Shown piece by piece: positions 8,219 to 15,303 of a stretch of 32,649 nucleotides of DNA. The notes beneath the pieces were generated by a model. The model saw nothing but the letters and a program-made list of their open reading frames with translations. It was not told the DNA's origin and ran no database searches. Origin of the DNA: UBA6065 sp036565605. GTDB taxonomy: Bacteria > Patescibacteriota > Minisyncoccia > Phycocordibacterales > UBA6065. The position numbers and the translations under genes were made by a program. The DNA lies in assembly GCA_036565605.1 (NCBI GenBank), contig DATCXV010000004.1, positions 1 to 32,649 of the forward strand. The letters are read 5' to 3'. The first letter of the stretch is position 1. Each line of letters starts with the position of its first letter.

Positions 8219-8758
8219 ATGCAGAAATTATCTGTGCTTAGTGGCTATATCGAAGGAGAAGTCGAATTGGAAGCTCCTTCCGTGGACCCCAGGTTTCTCA
8301 GCAACAATGATTCGGATGCGCTCGAACGCTTCGAACGCGAACGGATGGGCTGTCCGCTTCGCGAGACACAGAATCCGTGGGTGAATCCTGAGCATCTTTC
8401 CCGAAACAAGGACGATATCGAGATCGGGGAGGGTCAACTCGCTTTTTCAGATCGTTGTTTCGAGTATCAAAGGGTTTTCCACGAGGAAGTGTCCCCGTGT
8501 TCGTGCCAAGTCGATCCGGAGACGATCTGTCCGTTCTGCAAACATCACGCGCTTCAGGAAGGCGAAGTCTGCCTTACGCGCGCGATGCCGATCGATCTGT
8601 TCGACCGTCTCAAGATCAAGACAAAACGCAAAGCGATCGCACTTTCCGAGGATGGCACACCGCTCTCCGACGAATACGTCGCCGTGATCCTCCAGAAATC
8701 AGAGATGGAGGAAATAATTTTGAAAGCCAGTTTGCCGATTGAGTACTTCACTCACTGA
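8219..8758 (+). CDS. Unrecognised 179-residue protein with a Cys/His cluster
   Basis: I do not recognise this protein. It has no signal peptide or membrane segment. Its notable feature is a cluster of potential metal ligands: C94 and C96 (PCSCQ), C104 and C107 (ICPFCKHH, with H109 and H110) and C118, plus C45 and C80. The CPFC pair resembles a zinc-knuckle half; a single zinc site is inference. It ends in TGA, evidence for the standard code. It forms a single-gene unit with promoter 8128-8156, a weak purine-rich site (AGAGAG) before the ATG, and terminator 8781-8807. It sits between gpmI and eno on the opposite strand, so it is not part of a glycolytic operon. Confidence 0.8.
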   Translation: MQKLSVLSGYIEGEVELEAPSVDPRFLSNNDSDALERFERERMGCPLRETQNPWVNPEHLSRNKDDIEIGEGQLAFSDRCFEYQRVFHEEVSPCSCQVDPETICPFCKHHALQEGEVCLTRAMPIDLFDRLKIKTKRKAIALSEDGTPLSDEYVAVILQKSEMEEIILKASLPIEYFTH

Positions 8759-8780
8759 AGTACGATCGGTTTCATGCGAA

Positions 8781-8807
8781 AGCCGCCCACAAGTGGGCGG
8801 CTTTTTT
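8781..8807 (+). terminator. Intrinsic terminator after the 8219 gene
   Basis: Stem AGCCGCCCA/TGGGCGGCT (9 bp) with loop CAAG, followed by a T6 run ending in CTG. Confidence 0.92.
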
Positions 8808-8816
8808 CTGCTTCGT

Positions 8817-8845
8817 TTGACACATGAAATTCCAAGGAGTATTGT
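8817..8845 (+). promoter_or_regulatory. Promoter of the 8865 orphan gene: perfect TTGACA -17- TATTGT
   Basis: A consensus -35 TTGACA (8817-8822) and TATTGT (8840-8845) at 17 nt spacing begin only ten nt after the preceding terminator. The predicted leader is about 13 nt and contains AGGAAA. Confidence 0.75.
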
Positions 8846-8864
8846 CCAGCACAGGAAATCTTTT

Positions 8865-9137
8865 ATGGTCGTGTACGACAACCCCAAAACTCTCGATGGA
8901 GAGTTATGCGTCGGCTTCTGCGGTGAAGCCTTCTTCCAAGCGATGTTGTGGAAAAAGAAACGCCAAGATGTCTCGCAGCCTGGTCCGCTTAATCCTATGC
9001 ATCAACCCACGTATGCCACGTTTGTTGATCAACAGGAGATTATCGAATCGGGCCAGGTGATCAGGCACGTAGATGATCTTCCTAATCATGAGGAAGGAGA
9101 TGGATCCACTGGAATCGGTGGTTTCGCTCTTGCGTAA
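8865..9137 (+). CDS. Unrecognised 90-residue protein
   Basis: I do not recognise this family. The start at 8865 is chosen because AGGAAA lies about 7 nt upstream and the predicted transcript begins near 8852; a longer in-frame version from 8739 would run across the upstream terminator and promoter, and an overlapping frame from 8824 lacks comparable signals. The protein begins MVVYDNPKTLDGELCVGFC, has a basic patch (LWKKKRQD), and ends in an acidic then Gly-rich tail (EEGDGSTGIGGFALA). No membrane segment. It is a single-gene unit with a near-consensus promoter and a strong terminator, suggesting it is well expressed. Confidence 0.72.
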   Translation: MVVYDNPKTLDGELCVGFCGEAFFQAMLWKKKRQDVSQPGPLNPMHQPTYATFVDQQEIIESGQVIRHVDDLPNHEEGDGSTGIGGFALA

Positions 9138-9147
9138 ATCTAAAATA

Positions 9148-9175
9148 AAGCCACCCAGAAATGGGTGGCTTTTTT
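9148..9175 (+). terminator. Bidirectional terminator between the 8865 gene and eno
   Basis: A 10-bp stem AAGCCACCCA/TGGGTGGCTT with a GAAA tetraloop is followed by a T6 run on the plus strand. On the minus strand the same stem is followed by TATTTTAG, so it can also end the eno transcript. Confidence 0.9.
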
Positions 9176-9197
9176 CTGTGAACAGACAGACTTCTAA

Positions 9198-10484
9198 TTA
9201 CGCTTTGAACGCGTCCTTGCCGGGGTACAGGGCCTTCTGGCCGAGTGCTTCTTCGATGCGAAGAAGCTGGTTGTATTTGGCGATGCGGTCAGTGCGGGAT
9301 GCCGAGCCTGTCTTGATTTGTCCGGTCGAGAGACCAACGACAAAGTCGGCGATGGTCGTATCTTCGGTCTCGCCCGAGCGGTGCGAGATGATCGACGTGT
9401 AGCCCGCTTTCTTGGCCATCTTGATGGCATCGATTGTTTCGGTGACGGTGCCGATCTGGTTCAGCTTGATGAGGATCGAGTTGCCGACATTCGCTTTGAT
9501 GCCGCGAGAGAGGCGCTCGACATTGGTTACGAAGAGGTCGTCGCCGACGATCTGAACTTTCTTGCCAAGCTTTTTAGTCATCAATTCGTAACCGGCCCAG
9601 TCGTCTTCGGCCAAACCATCTTCGATTGAAACGATCGGATACTTCTTGCACCAGTTTTCATAGTACGCGACCATTTCTTTTGACGACAATTTCTTGTTCT
9701 CGGTCTTCAGATTGTAGACGCCGTTTTCGTAGACCTCGGTCGCCGCTGCATCGATAGCGATGCCGATGTCAACGCCTGGGGTGAAGCCAGCCTTTTTGAT
9801 CGCTTCGATAATAGTTTCGATGGCCGCTTCATTGTTGGGAAGTGACGGAGCGTAACCACCTTCGTCTCCAACTGATGTGTTGAGTTTCTTTGCTGAAAGG
9901 ATTTTCTTCAAAGCATGGAAGGTTTCGGCACCATAGCGCAGTGCCTCTTTGAAGGTCGGAGCGCCCAATGGAACGATCATGAACTCTTGAAGGTCTGTCG
10001 AATTCTCGGCATGCTTGCCGCCGTTCAAGACGTTCATCAAAGGAACCGGGAGGCGGAATTTATCCTTGGTTCCGCTTATGTTCTTGAAATATTGATACAG
10101 AGGAACCTTCTCGGACTTTGCTTTGGCATGGGCGAAAGCGAGCGAGACGCCGAGGATGGCATTTGCGCCCAGCTTTCCTTTGTTCGGAGTGCCGTCGAGG
10201 GCGATCAGAGTTTTGTCGAGGGAGGCCTGGTCGAATTTTTTACCGACAATCGCTTTGGCGATCGCGGTGTTGACGTTCTCGACCGCCTTCAAGGTGCCTT
10301 TGCCACCGTAGCGCTCTTTATCGCCATCGCGCAGCTCGACTGCTTCGTGGCTGCCTGTTGATGCACCCGAAGGCACGGCCGAACGGCCAAACGATCCGTC
10401 TTTAAGCGTAACGTCTACTTCAACCGTCGGATTACCGCGTGAATCCAGTATCTCCCGCGCCTTCACCTCTTTTATGACTCCCAT
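9198..10484 (-). CDS. eno: Enolase
   Basis: Enolase converts 2-phosphoglycerate to phosphoenolpyruvate with Mg2+. The 428-residue product is full length. Diagnostic segments: REILDSRGNPTVEV, SVPSGASTG-type loop (AVPSGASTGSHEA), DEGGYAP, VSIEDGLAEDDW, VGDDLFVTN, SHRSGETED and GQIKTGSASRTDR, which cover the catalytic Glu/Lys and metal Asp/Glu positions. Start ATG at 10484 gives the usual MGVIKEVKAREILDSRG. A -10 TATAAT lies 27 nt upstream on the minus strand; no Shine-Dalgarno is visible. Confidence 0.98.
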   Translation of the reverse strand: MGVIKEVKAREILDSRGNPTVEVDVTLKDGSFGRSAVPSGASTGSHEAVELRDGDKERYGGKGTLKAVENVNTAIAKAIVGKKFDQASLDKTLIALDGTPNKGKLGANAILGVSLAFAHAKAKSEKVPLYQYFKNISGTKDKFRLPVPLMNVLNGGKHAENSTDLQEFMIVPLGAPTFKEALRYGAETFHALKKILSAKKLNTSVGDEGGYAPSLPNNEAAIETIIEAIKKAGFTPGVDIGIAIDAAATEVYENGVYNLKTENKKLSSKEMVAYYENWCKKYPIVSIEDGLAEDDWAGYELMTKKLGKKVQIVGDDLFVTNVERLSRGIKANVGNSILIKLNQIGTVTETIDAIKMAKKAGYTSIISHRSGETEDTTIADFVVGLSTGQIKTGSASRTDRIAKYNQLLRIEEALGQKALYPGKDAFKA

Positions 10485-10511
10485 TGCTGTAAGGTTAATA
10501 GTAAGGACGAC

Positions 10512-10517
10512 ATTATA
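10512..10517 (-). promoter_or_regulatory. -10 element of eno
   Basis: Perfect TATAAT on the minus strand, 27 nt before the eno ATG, giving a short leader of about 20 nt. No good -35 at 16-18 nt. Confidence 0.55.
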
Positions 10518-10542
10518 GGGCGAGGAGGGTGGAAAAATAAAC

Positions 10543-10571
10543 TAGACAAGCGCTCGCGGGGGAGATACTAT
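10543..10571 (+). promoter_or_regulatory. Divergent promoter TAGACA -17- TACTAT driving a short transcript
   Basis: TAGACA (10543-10548, one mismatch to consensus) and TACTAT (10566-10571) at 17 nt spacing point away from eno. The first plus-strand terminator is at 10686-10706, before the next gene. Confidence 0.55.
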
Positions 10572-10577
10572 GCGAGA

Positions 10578-10706
10578 GCTGGAAGATAGAATTCTTTTGG
10601 GACAGTAAGAATGGTGATACCGCCGCCGGGAGTCGGGGGGCGTCTCCCGGCGGCCTCACCCTCAACATGTTCTTTTTTAAATTTCGCGAGCTTCGGCTCG
10701 CTTTTT
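10578..10706 (+). ncRNA. Candidate structured small RNA of about 130 nt, unassigned
   Basis: Between the promoter at 10543-10571 and the UUCG terminator no convincing reading frame is seen. The predicted transcript has three successive hairpins: ATTCTT/AAGAAT (10591-10612); a strong GC stem GCCGCCGGGAG/CTCCCGGCGGC (10622-10632 with 10644-10654), extended by GGTGA/TCACC (10613-10617 with 10656-10660); and the terminator. It lacks the conserved GGAAGGAAGCAGCC loop of SRP RNA and tmRNA or RNase P signatures. The next gene has its own -10 box, which argues against this being only its leader, but an attenuator remains possible. Confidence 0.4.
10686..10706 (+). terminator. UUCG intrinsic terminator upstream of the MYG1-like gene
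   Basis: Stem GCGAGC/GCTCGC closed by a TTCG tetraloop and followed by T5. No protein-coding gene lies immediately upstream on this strand. Confidence 0.8.
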
Positions 10707-10725
10707 CATTGTTCGGTGAGATTCT

Positions 10726-10734
10726 TGCTATACT
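10726..10734 (+). promoter_or_regulatory. Extended -10 element of the MYG1-like gene, leaderless spacing
   Basis: TGC-TATACT ends 7 nt before the ATG at 10742. Confidence 0.55.
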
Positions 10735-10741
10735 GTTTGTC

Positions 10742-11641
10742 ATGGCATTCTTTTCTCGCAGAAAAACCATCGTCGCTCATTCAGGGCGCTTTCATGCCGA
10801 TGATTTGTTCGCTGTGGCGATGCTTATGGAGCTTTTAGACGGCAAAGGCAAAGTGATCCGCACGAACGACGACAAGGATATTTCTAAGGGCGATTATGTT
10901 GTTGATATTGGTCGTGTGTATGATCCGATTCATAATCGTTTCGACCATCACCAAGGAGATGCTGGCGCTCGCGCTAACGGTGTGCCGTACGCCGCATCCG
11001 GATTGGTCTGGAAGCATTACGGGGAGCGCATTGCCGGTGGTGCCGAAGCTGCTCGGATGATCGACGAGTCGCTTGTTCAGCCGATAGATATTCATGATAC
11101 GGGATTCGTCGGCCCCAAGCCGATTATCGAAGGAGTCTATTCGTATCAGCTTGATGATATTGCTCGCGCTTTTGACAGCACCTGGATTGAACGGGAAGAG
11201 GGTCGCAACACGACGAAAGCTTTCTTGGACCTGCTTCCGTTTGCGCGCAAGCTTTTGCGCCGCGAGATCGCTCGTGCTCAGGCGCAGATCAAGGCCAAGG
11301 AATTTGTGCTGGCCGCCTATGATGCTGCTTCGGACAAGCGCATTATTGTAAGCGATCGCTATTTGCCTTTGTCCGCGCTTGATGAAAAGAAAGACGTTTT
11401 GTTTGTGGTTGGCCCGTCGTCTCGTGATGGTCAGTGGGCGGTCTCGACCATGCGGATCAACAAGCACGAATTTAAAAACCGTAAGGATCTGCCGGCGGCA
11501 TGGGCAGGAAAATCAGGTGCGGAAATGGCCACGGTATCCGGAGTGCCTGATGCTGTGTTTTGTCACCTTGGGCGCTTCCTTGCCATCGCGAAATCCAAAG
11601 AAGGAGCCGTTGCGCTGGCGAAAAAAGCCATTGAAGCGTAA
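10742..11641 (+). CDS. MYG1-family (UPF0160) metal-dependent hydrolase/nuclease
   Basis: The 299-residue product carries the MYG1 signature: IVAHSGRFHADDLFAV near the N-terminus, DYVVDIGRVYDP, and NRFDHHQGD, a DHH-like metal-binding arrangement; downstream WAVSTMRI and the C-terminal FCHLGRFLA also fit. Eukaryotic MYG1 acts as a 3'-5' RNA exonuclease; the bacterial role is not established. Start ATG 10742 follows a -10 box by 7 nt; an in-frame start at 10667 would lie upstream of, and translate through, the terminator at 10686-10706. It is probably the first gene of a run with obg, the IPT protein, gatB and the DUF192 gene. Confidence 0.85.
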   Translation: MAFFSRRKTIVAHSGRFHADDLFAVAMLMELLDGKGKVIRTNDDKDISKGDYVVDIGRVYDPIHNRFDHHQGDAGARANGVPYAASGLVWKHYGERIAGGAEAARMIDESLVQPIDIHDTGFVGPKPIIEGVYSYQLDDIARAFDSTWIEREEGRNTTKAFLDLLPFARKLLRREIARAQAQIKAKEFVLAAYDAASDKRIIVSDRYLPLSALDEKKDVLFVVGPSSRDGQWAVSTMRINKHEFKNRKDLPAAWAGKSGAEMATVSGVPDAVFCHLGRFLAIAKSKEGAVALAKKAIEA

Positions 11642-11664
11642 AGTAACAATATCTAACGCTATAT

Positions 11665-12636
11665 ATGGCATTTGTTGATGAAATAGACTTTCATGTGAAG
11701 GCGGGCAAGGGCGGCGATGGCGTCGAACGCTGGCTTCACGAAAAATCCAAGGAATTCATGGGTCCGGCCGGAGGAAACGGCGGGAAGGGAGGCGACGTCT
11801 ATTTTGAAGCTGTTCGCGATATCGGCATTCTGGCAAGTTATCGCAATACCAAACTTTTTGAGGCGGAAAACGGCGGCAACGGCGACAAAAAATCTATGGA
11901 TGGCAAAGATGGTGAAGATCTTGTCATTAAATTGCCGGTCGGTTCGGTCGTATACAACCGCGACACAATGCAGTCTTTCGAACTTTTGAAAGAAGGAGAT
12001 CGGGTGCTTGCGTTAAAAGGTGGTCGCTATGGTTTGGGCAACGAGCATTTCAAGGCGTCGACCAACCAGCGTCCAAAGCAGACAACCGAAGGCCGGATGG
12101 GCGAAGAGGCGGATTTTCACATTGAATTGCGCCTGGTTGTGGATGCGGGTTTTGTTGGATTCCCAAACGCAGGCAAGTCTTCTTTGCTCAATGCGCTTAC
12201 GAATGCAAAATCAAAAGTGGCTGCATACCAGTTCACCACATTGGAACCTGCGCTTGGCGACATGTATGGTTTCATCTTGGCCGATATCCCGGGACTGATC
12301 GAAGGTGCATCCGAAGGCAAGGGCTTGGGCGATAAATTTTTGCGTCACATCGCGCGCACGAAAATGATCTTGCATTGCATCTCGCTCGAGAATGAAGATA
12401 TAGCCGCCGCATACAAAGCTATCCGTCATGAGCTTGAAAATTATTCGGCCGAACTGGCTGGAAAGCGCGAGATCATCATCCTTACCAAGACAGATTTGGT
12501 CGATGAGAAGATTTTGGAAAAGCGCGTCAAAGAAGCAAAGAAGCTTAACCCGAACGTACTGTTCGTGTCGGTTATTAACGACGAGCAGACCAAGGCTCTG
12601 AAGGACGGTCTGGTTAAGACCTTGCGCGAGTTATAA
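11665..12636 (+). CDS. obg: GTPase Obg, short form
   Basis: Obg is a ribosome-associated GTPase of large-subunit maturation. The glycine-rich Obg fold is visible at residues 1-~155 (AGKGGDGVERW, GGNGGKGGDVYF, YGLGNEHFKASTNQRP). The G domain has G1 GFPNAGKSS (165-173), switch-I region QFTTLEP, G3 DIPGLIEGA and G4 TKTD (instead of NKxD). The 323-residue chain stops right after the G domain (VKTLREL), without the C-terminal OCT domain of longer homologues. It starts 23 nt after the MYG1-like gene. Its last codons contain the -10 box of the next gene. Confidence 0.96.
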   Translation: MAFVDEIDFHVKAGKGGDGVERWLHEKSKEFMGPAGGNGGKGGDVYFEAVRDIGILASYRNTKLFEAENGGNGDKKSMDGKDGEDLVIKLPVGSVVYNRDTMQSFELLKEGDRVLALKGGRYGLGNEHFKASTNQRPKQTTEGRMGEEADFHIELRLVVDAGFVGFPNAGKSSLLNALTNAKSKVAAYQFTTLEPALGDMYGFILADIPGLIEGASEGKGLGDKFLRHIARTKMILHCISLENEDIAAAYKAIRHELENYSAELAGKREIIILTKTDLVDEKILEKRVKEAKKLNPNVLFVSVINDEQTKALKDGLVKTLREL

Positions 12637-12637
12637 T
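12632..12637 (+). promoter_or_regulatory. -10 element of the IPT gene, overlapping the obg stop codon
   Basis: Perfect TATAAT overlaps the obg TAA and ends 6 nt before the ATG at 12644, giving a predicted leaderless mRNA. Confidence 0.55.
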
Positions 12638-12643
12638 CAATAT

Positions 12644-13129
12644 ATGAAAAAGATCATCGCAATCATGGCTCTGGTCATTGCAGCTCTTGCTGCGTACATG
12701 GTTACACACCGTGCTTCTGCCCCGACCATTCCGGCCGATACCGCTAATACAATCGACACGACTGATACGTCGACCACGACAGACGATTCAGGTATGTCTG
12801 TGCCGCATATCAACAGCGTTACCCCAACGACAGCCCGTATCGGTGACAAGATCGAAATCCGCGGCACCCATTTCAGCGGCTTCGAAGGCGACAAATATGC
12901 CTGGATTGAAAACGCAGCGGGTGTACCGGGCATTATTTATGGCGACATGTTGAAGGCAACCGATTCATATATCACGTTCACCTTGGATTCGAAATATTGT
13001 ATGAGCAATACATCGTATTCCGGCAACGATTGCCCATCATATTTAGATATCGTTCCGGGTACGTACAAAATCTTCGTTCAGCCATGGGGAACTGTGAGCA
13101 ACAAAGTTGAATTTACCGTCGTTAAGTAG
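12644..13129 (+). CDS. Exported single-domain IPT/TIG protein
   Basis: The 161-residue product begins with a basic start and a hydrophobic segment (KKIIAIMALVIAALAAYMV), which is an uncleaved anchor or signal peptide, followed by a Thr/Asp-rich linker (~32-50) and a single Ig-like IPT/TIG domain: INSVTPTTARIGDKIEIRG, then GTHFSGFEGD, ending in GTYKIFVQPWGTVSNKVEF. Two Cys (in KYCMSN and NDCPSY) could form a disulfide outside the membrane. IPT domains typically mediate binding at the cell surface; the ligand is unknown. The gatB ATG starts directly after its TAG. Confidence 0.78.
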   Translation: MKKIIAIMALVIAALAAYMVTHRASAPTIPADTANTIDTTDTSTTTDDSGMSVPHINSVTPTTARIGDKIEIRGTHFSGFEGDKYAWIENAAGVPGIIYGDMLKATDSYITFTLDSKYCMSNTSYSGNDCPSYLDIVPGTYKIFVQPWGTVSNKVEFTVVK

Positions 13130-14557
13130 ATGAGCACGAAATACATTCCCACCATCGGCCTGGAAATCCACGCGGAATTGAAGACAGCGACAAAGATGTT
13201 CTGCGACTCCAAGAACGATCCTTTTGCGAGCGCGCCGAACACGAATGTCTGTCCAATCTGCATGGGCCATCCGGGGACCTTGCCGACCATCAACAAAAAA
13301 GCGGTCGAATCGGTCTTGCGCGTCGGTACGGCTATTGGTGCTGATTTGGCTGATTTCACCGAATTTGATCGCAAGAATTATTTCTATCCAGATATTCCGA
13401 AGGGATACCAGATTTCGCAGTATAAATATCCATTGGTTTCTGGTGGAGAATTGGCTGGGGTGAAAATTACGCGCATCCATTTGGAAGAGGACACTGCATC
13501 GTCCGGGCATGACGAGGGAGATTATTCGCTGGTCGATTTCAATCGTGCGGGTGTGCCTTTGATGGAACTTGTCACAGAGCCGGTTATGCACTCGGCCAAA
13601 GAAGCTGGTGATTTCGGCCGCGAACTACAGTTGCTGCTTCGTACTCTTGGTGTATCTGAAGCGAACATGGAAAAGGGCGAGATGCGCGTCGAAGTGAATA
13701 TCTCGATCGCGACCGAGGAAGACACTGTTGCCAAGAAATTTGGCACAAAAGTTGAAGTGAAGAACATCAATTCGTTCCGTGCTGCTGAAAAAGCCATCGA
13801 ATATGAAACGGCGCGCCATCTTGCAGCCATAGAATCGGGAGAAAAGATCGTCCAGGAAACTCGCGGCTGGGACGAATCAAAACAGAAGACTATTTCGCAG
13901 CGCAAAAAAGAGGATTCGCATGATTATCGCTATTTCCCGGACCCGGATCTGCCGAAATTAAAGATTTCCGAAATTCCGGAGTTTTCTCGCGAGAGTCTTT
14001 TGAAAACCATGCCTGAATTGCCGTGGCAGAAGCGCGAGCGCTATGCCAAGCTGGGCTTGAAGCCGTTAGACATTTCTATTTATGTCGCTAATCCAGAAGT
14101 GGCGGCTTTCTTTGAAGCGGCTGGAGGCACGGTTCTTGCTTCAAACTATATCGCTTCGGACTTGCTTGGTCTTATTCGCAAAAAACACGGCGAAGGCAAG
14201 GAAGCTTTGATCGCAACGCTGCCGTTTGGTCCGAAAGAATTTGCGGCGCTCATGAAGATGATCGAGGCACGTAAAGTCTCATCGCGCGGTGCGAAAGACA
14301 TTTTGGCCATCATGTTCGAAGCAGGGGGCGACCCTGAGAAGATTGCGGTCGAGAAAGATCTGATCCAGAAGTCCGACGAAGGTGCTTTGAAGAAGATCGC
14401 CGAAGAAGTGGTTGCTGAAAATCCAGACGCGGTCGCTGAGTACAAAAGAGGGAAGGCGGCGTCACTTATGTTTTTGGTGGGCCAGGGTATGAAGAAATCC
14501 AAGGGGTCTGCCAATCCAGAAATGCTGAAAGCGGCGATCTTGGCGTTGATCTCGTAA
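13130..14557 (+). CDS. gatB: Asp-tRNA(Asn)/Glu-tRNA(Gln) amidotransferase subunit B
   Basis: GatB is the kinase/tRNA-binding subunit of GatCAB, which converts misacylated Glu-tRNA(Gln) or Asp-tRNA(Asn) to the correct form. The 475-residue product has the classic IGLEIHAEL start, NVCPICMGHPGTLP (zinc-site Cys), FYPDIPKGYQISQ, IHLEEDTASS, DFNRAGVPLMELVTEP, and the C-terminal GatB/YqeY tail domain (~330-475). Length is normal. gatA and gatC are not in the window. The start codon abuts the preceding stop, indicating translational coupling with the IPT gene; no Shine-Dalgarno is seen. Confidence 0.97.
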   Translation: MSTKYIPTIGLEIHAELKTATKMFCDSKNDPFASAPNTNVCPICMGHPGTLPTINKKAVESVLRVGTAIGADLADFTEFDRKNYFYPDIPKGYQISQYKYPLVSGGELAGVKITRIHLEEDTASSGHDEGDYSLVDFNRAGVPLMELVTEPVMHSAKEAGDFGRELQLLLRTLGVSEANMEKGEMRVEVNISIATEEDTVAKKFGTKVEVKNINSFRAAEKAIEYETARHLAAIESGEKIVQETRGWDESKQKTISQRKKEDSHDYRYFPDPDLPKLKISEIPEFSRESLLKTMPELPWQKRERYAKLGLKPLDISIYVANPEVAAFFEAAGGTVLASNYIASDLLGLIRKKHGEGKEALIATLPFGPKEFAALMKMIEARKVSSRGAKDILAIMFEAGGDPEKIAVEKDLIQKSDEGALKKIAEEVVAENPDAVAEYKRGKAASLMFLVGQGMKKSKGSANPEMLKAAILALIS

Positions 14558-14566
14558 TACCATTGC

Positions 14567-15040
14567 ATGAAGAAATTTCTGGCAATATTCATCGCTTGTG
14601 TCGCGATTCTTGGTTTGGCCTATCTTGTTGCTCGGTATTATTTACCGATATATGGCGTACAGACGCCTATGTCACAGACTGGATATGCTCGCACCCAGGT
14701 TTCTTTGGGCGGTGCGCGTTATGACGCGCTGGTTTCTGATACTGAAGCTTTGCGAGCACGGGGACTTTCTGGCCGGCCGCATTTGGAAGATGGCCAAGCT
14801 ATGCTTTTCATATTTCCAAACGAAGGCGACTGGGGTTTTTGGATGAAAGATATGTTGTTTCCCATCGATATGATTTGGATCGATAACGACCTGCGCGTTG
14901 TCACTGTGAAAGCGAACGCGCAACCATCCTCATACCCTGACGTGTTCTATCCAACTGCACCTGCACGATATGTTTTGGAAATTTCTGCGGGCGATGCGGC
15001 GAAATTTGATATCGGTCCGGGTGGGAAAGTAACTTTTTAG
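14567..15040 (+). CDS. DUF192 family protein with N-terminal membrane anchor
   Basis: The 157-residue product has an N-terminal hydrophobic segment (FLAIFIACVAILGLAYLVA) and a DUF192 domain: RARGLSGRPHLEDGQAMLF, WGFWMKDMLFPIDMIWID, and APARYVLEISAG. DUF192 proteins are small, usually exported beta-rich proteins of unsettled function. It starts 9 nt after gatB and ends the run of plus-strand genes; no strong terminator follows. Confidence 0.88.
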   Translation: MKKFLAIFIACVAILGLAYLVARYYLPIYGVQTPMSQTGYARTQVSLGGARYDALVSDTEALRARGLSGRPHLEDGQAMLFIFPNEGDWGFWMKDMLFPIDMIWIDNDLRVVTVKANAQPSSYPDVFYPTAPARYVLEISAGDAAKFDIGPGGKVTF

Positions 15041-15196
15041 AAATTTTTTGGTGGGAAGTTTTTTATTTTCTTTGAAAATTGCATAAAAGACATTCTATTT
15101 AGGCTTTATTTTTCGCCGTGATTTTGATGTGTGTCCTTTTAGCTCTTGCATCCACGCTCTCGCTGTATCGTGATTAAAATTTTTGCTTGAAATGCA

Positions 15197-15225
15197 TTCT
15201 CATTGCTGGTGCGCTCGTGTAAAAT
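15197..15225 (+). promoter_or_regulatory. Promoter of nrdAB: TTCTCA -17- TAAAAT
   Basis: TTCTCA (15197-15202) and TAAAAT (15220-15225) at 17 nt. The remainder of the AT-rich gap 15041-15196 shows no reading frame or clear element. No obvious NrdR-box pair was found by eye. Confidence 0.5.
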
Positions 15226-15227
15226 AA

Positions 15228-15303
15228 CTGAACGAAAAAGTTTTCGTTGGTCTTCGTCGCAACGATTGTCGGTCATTATTAAAATCAAACTGCGGTTTTC
15301 GAC
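15228..15303 (+). promoter_or_regulatory. nrdA mRNA leader with hairpin
   Basis: The predicted ~70 nt leader contains AACGAAAA (15231-15238) and its complement TTTTCGTT (15241-15248) near its 5' end. This is one of the few long leaders in the window, so post-transcriptional control of nrdA is possible. No known riboswitch core is recognised. Confidence 0.3.
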
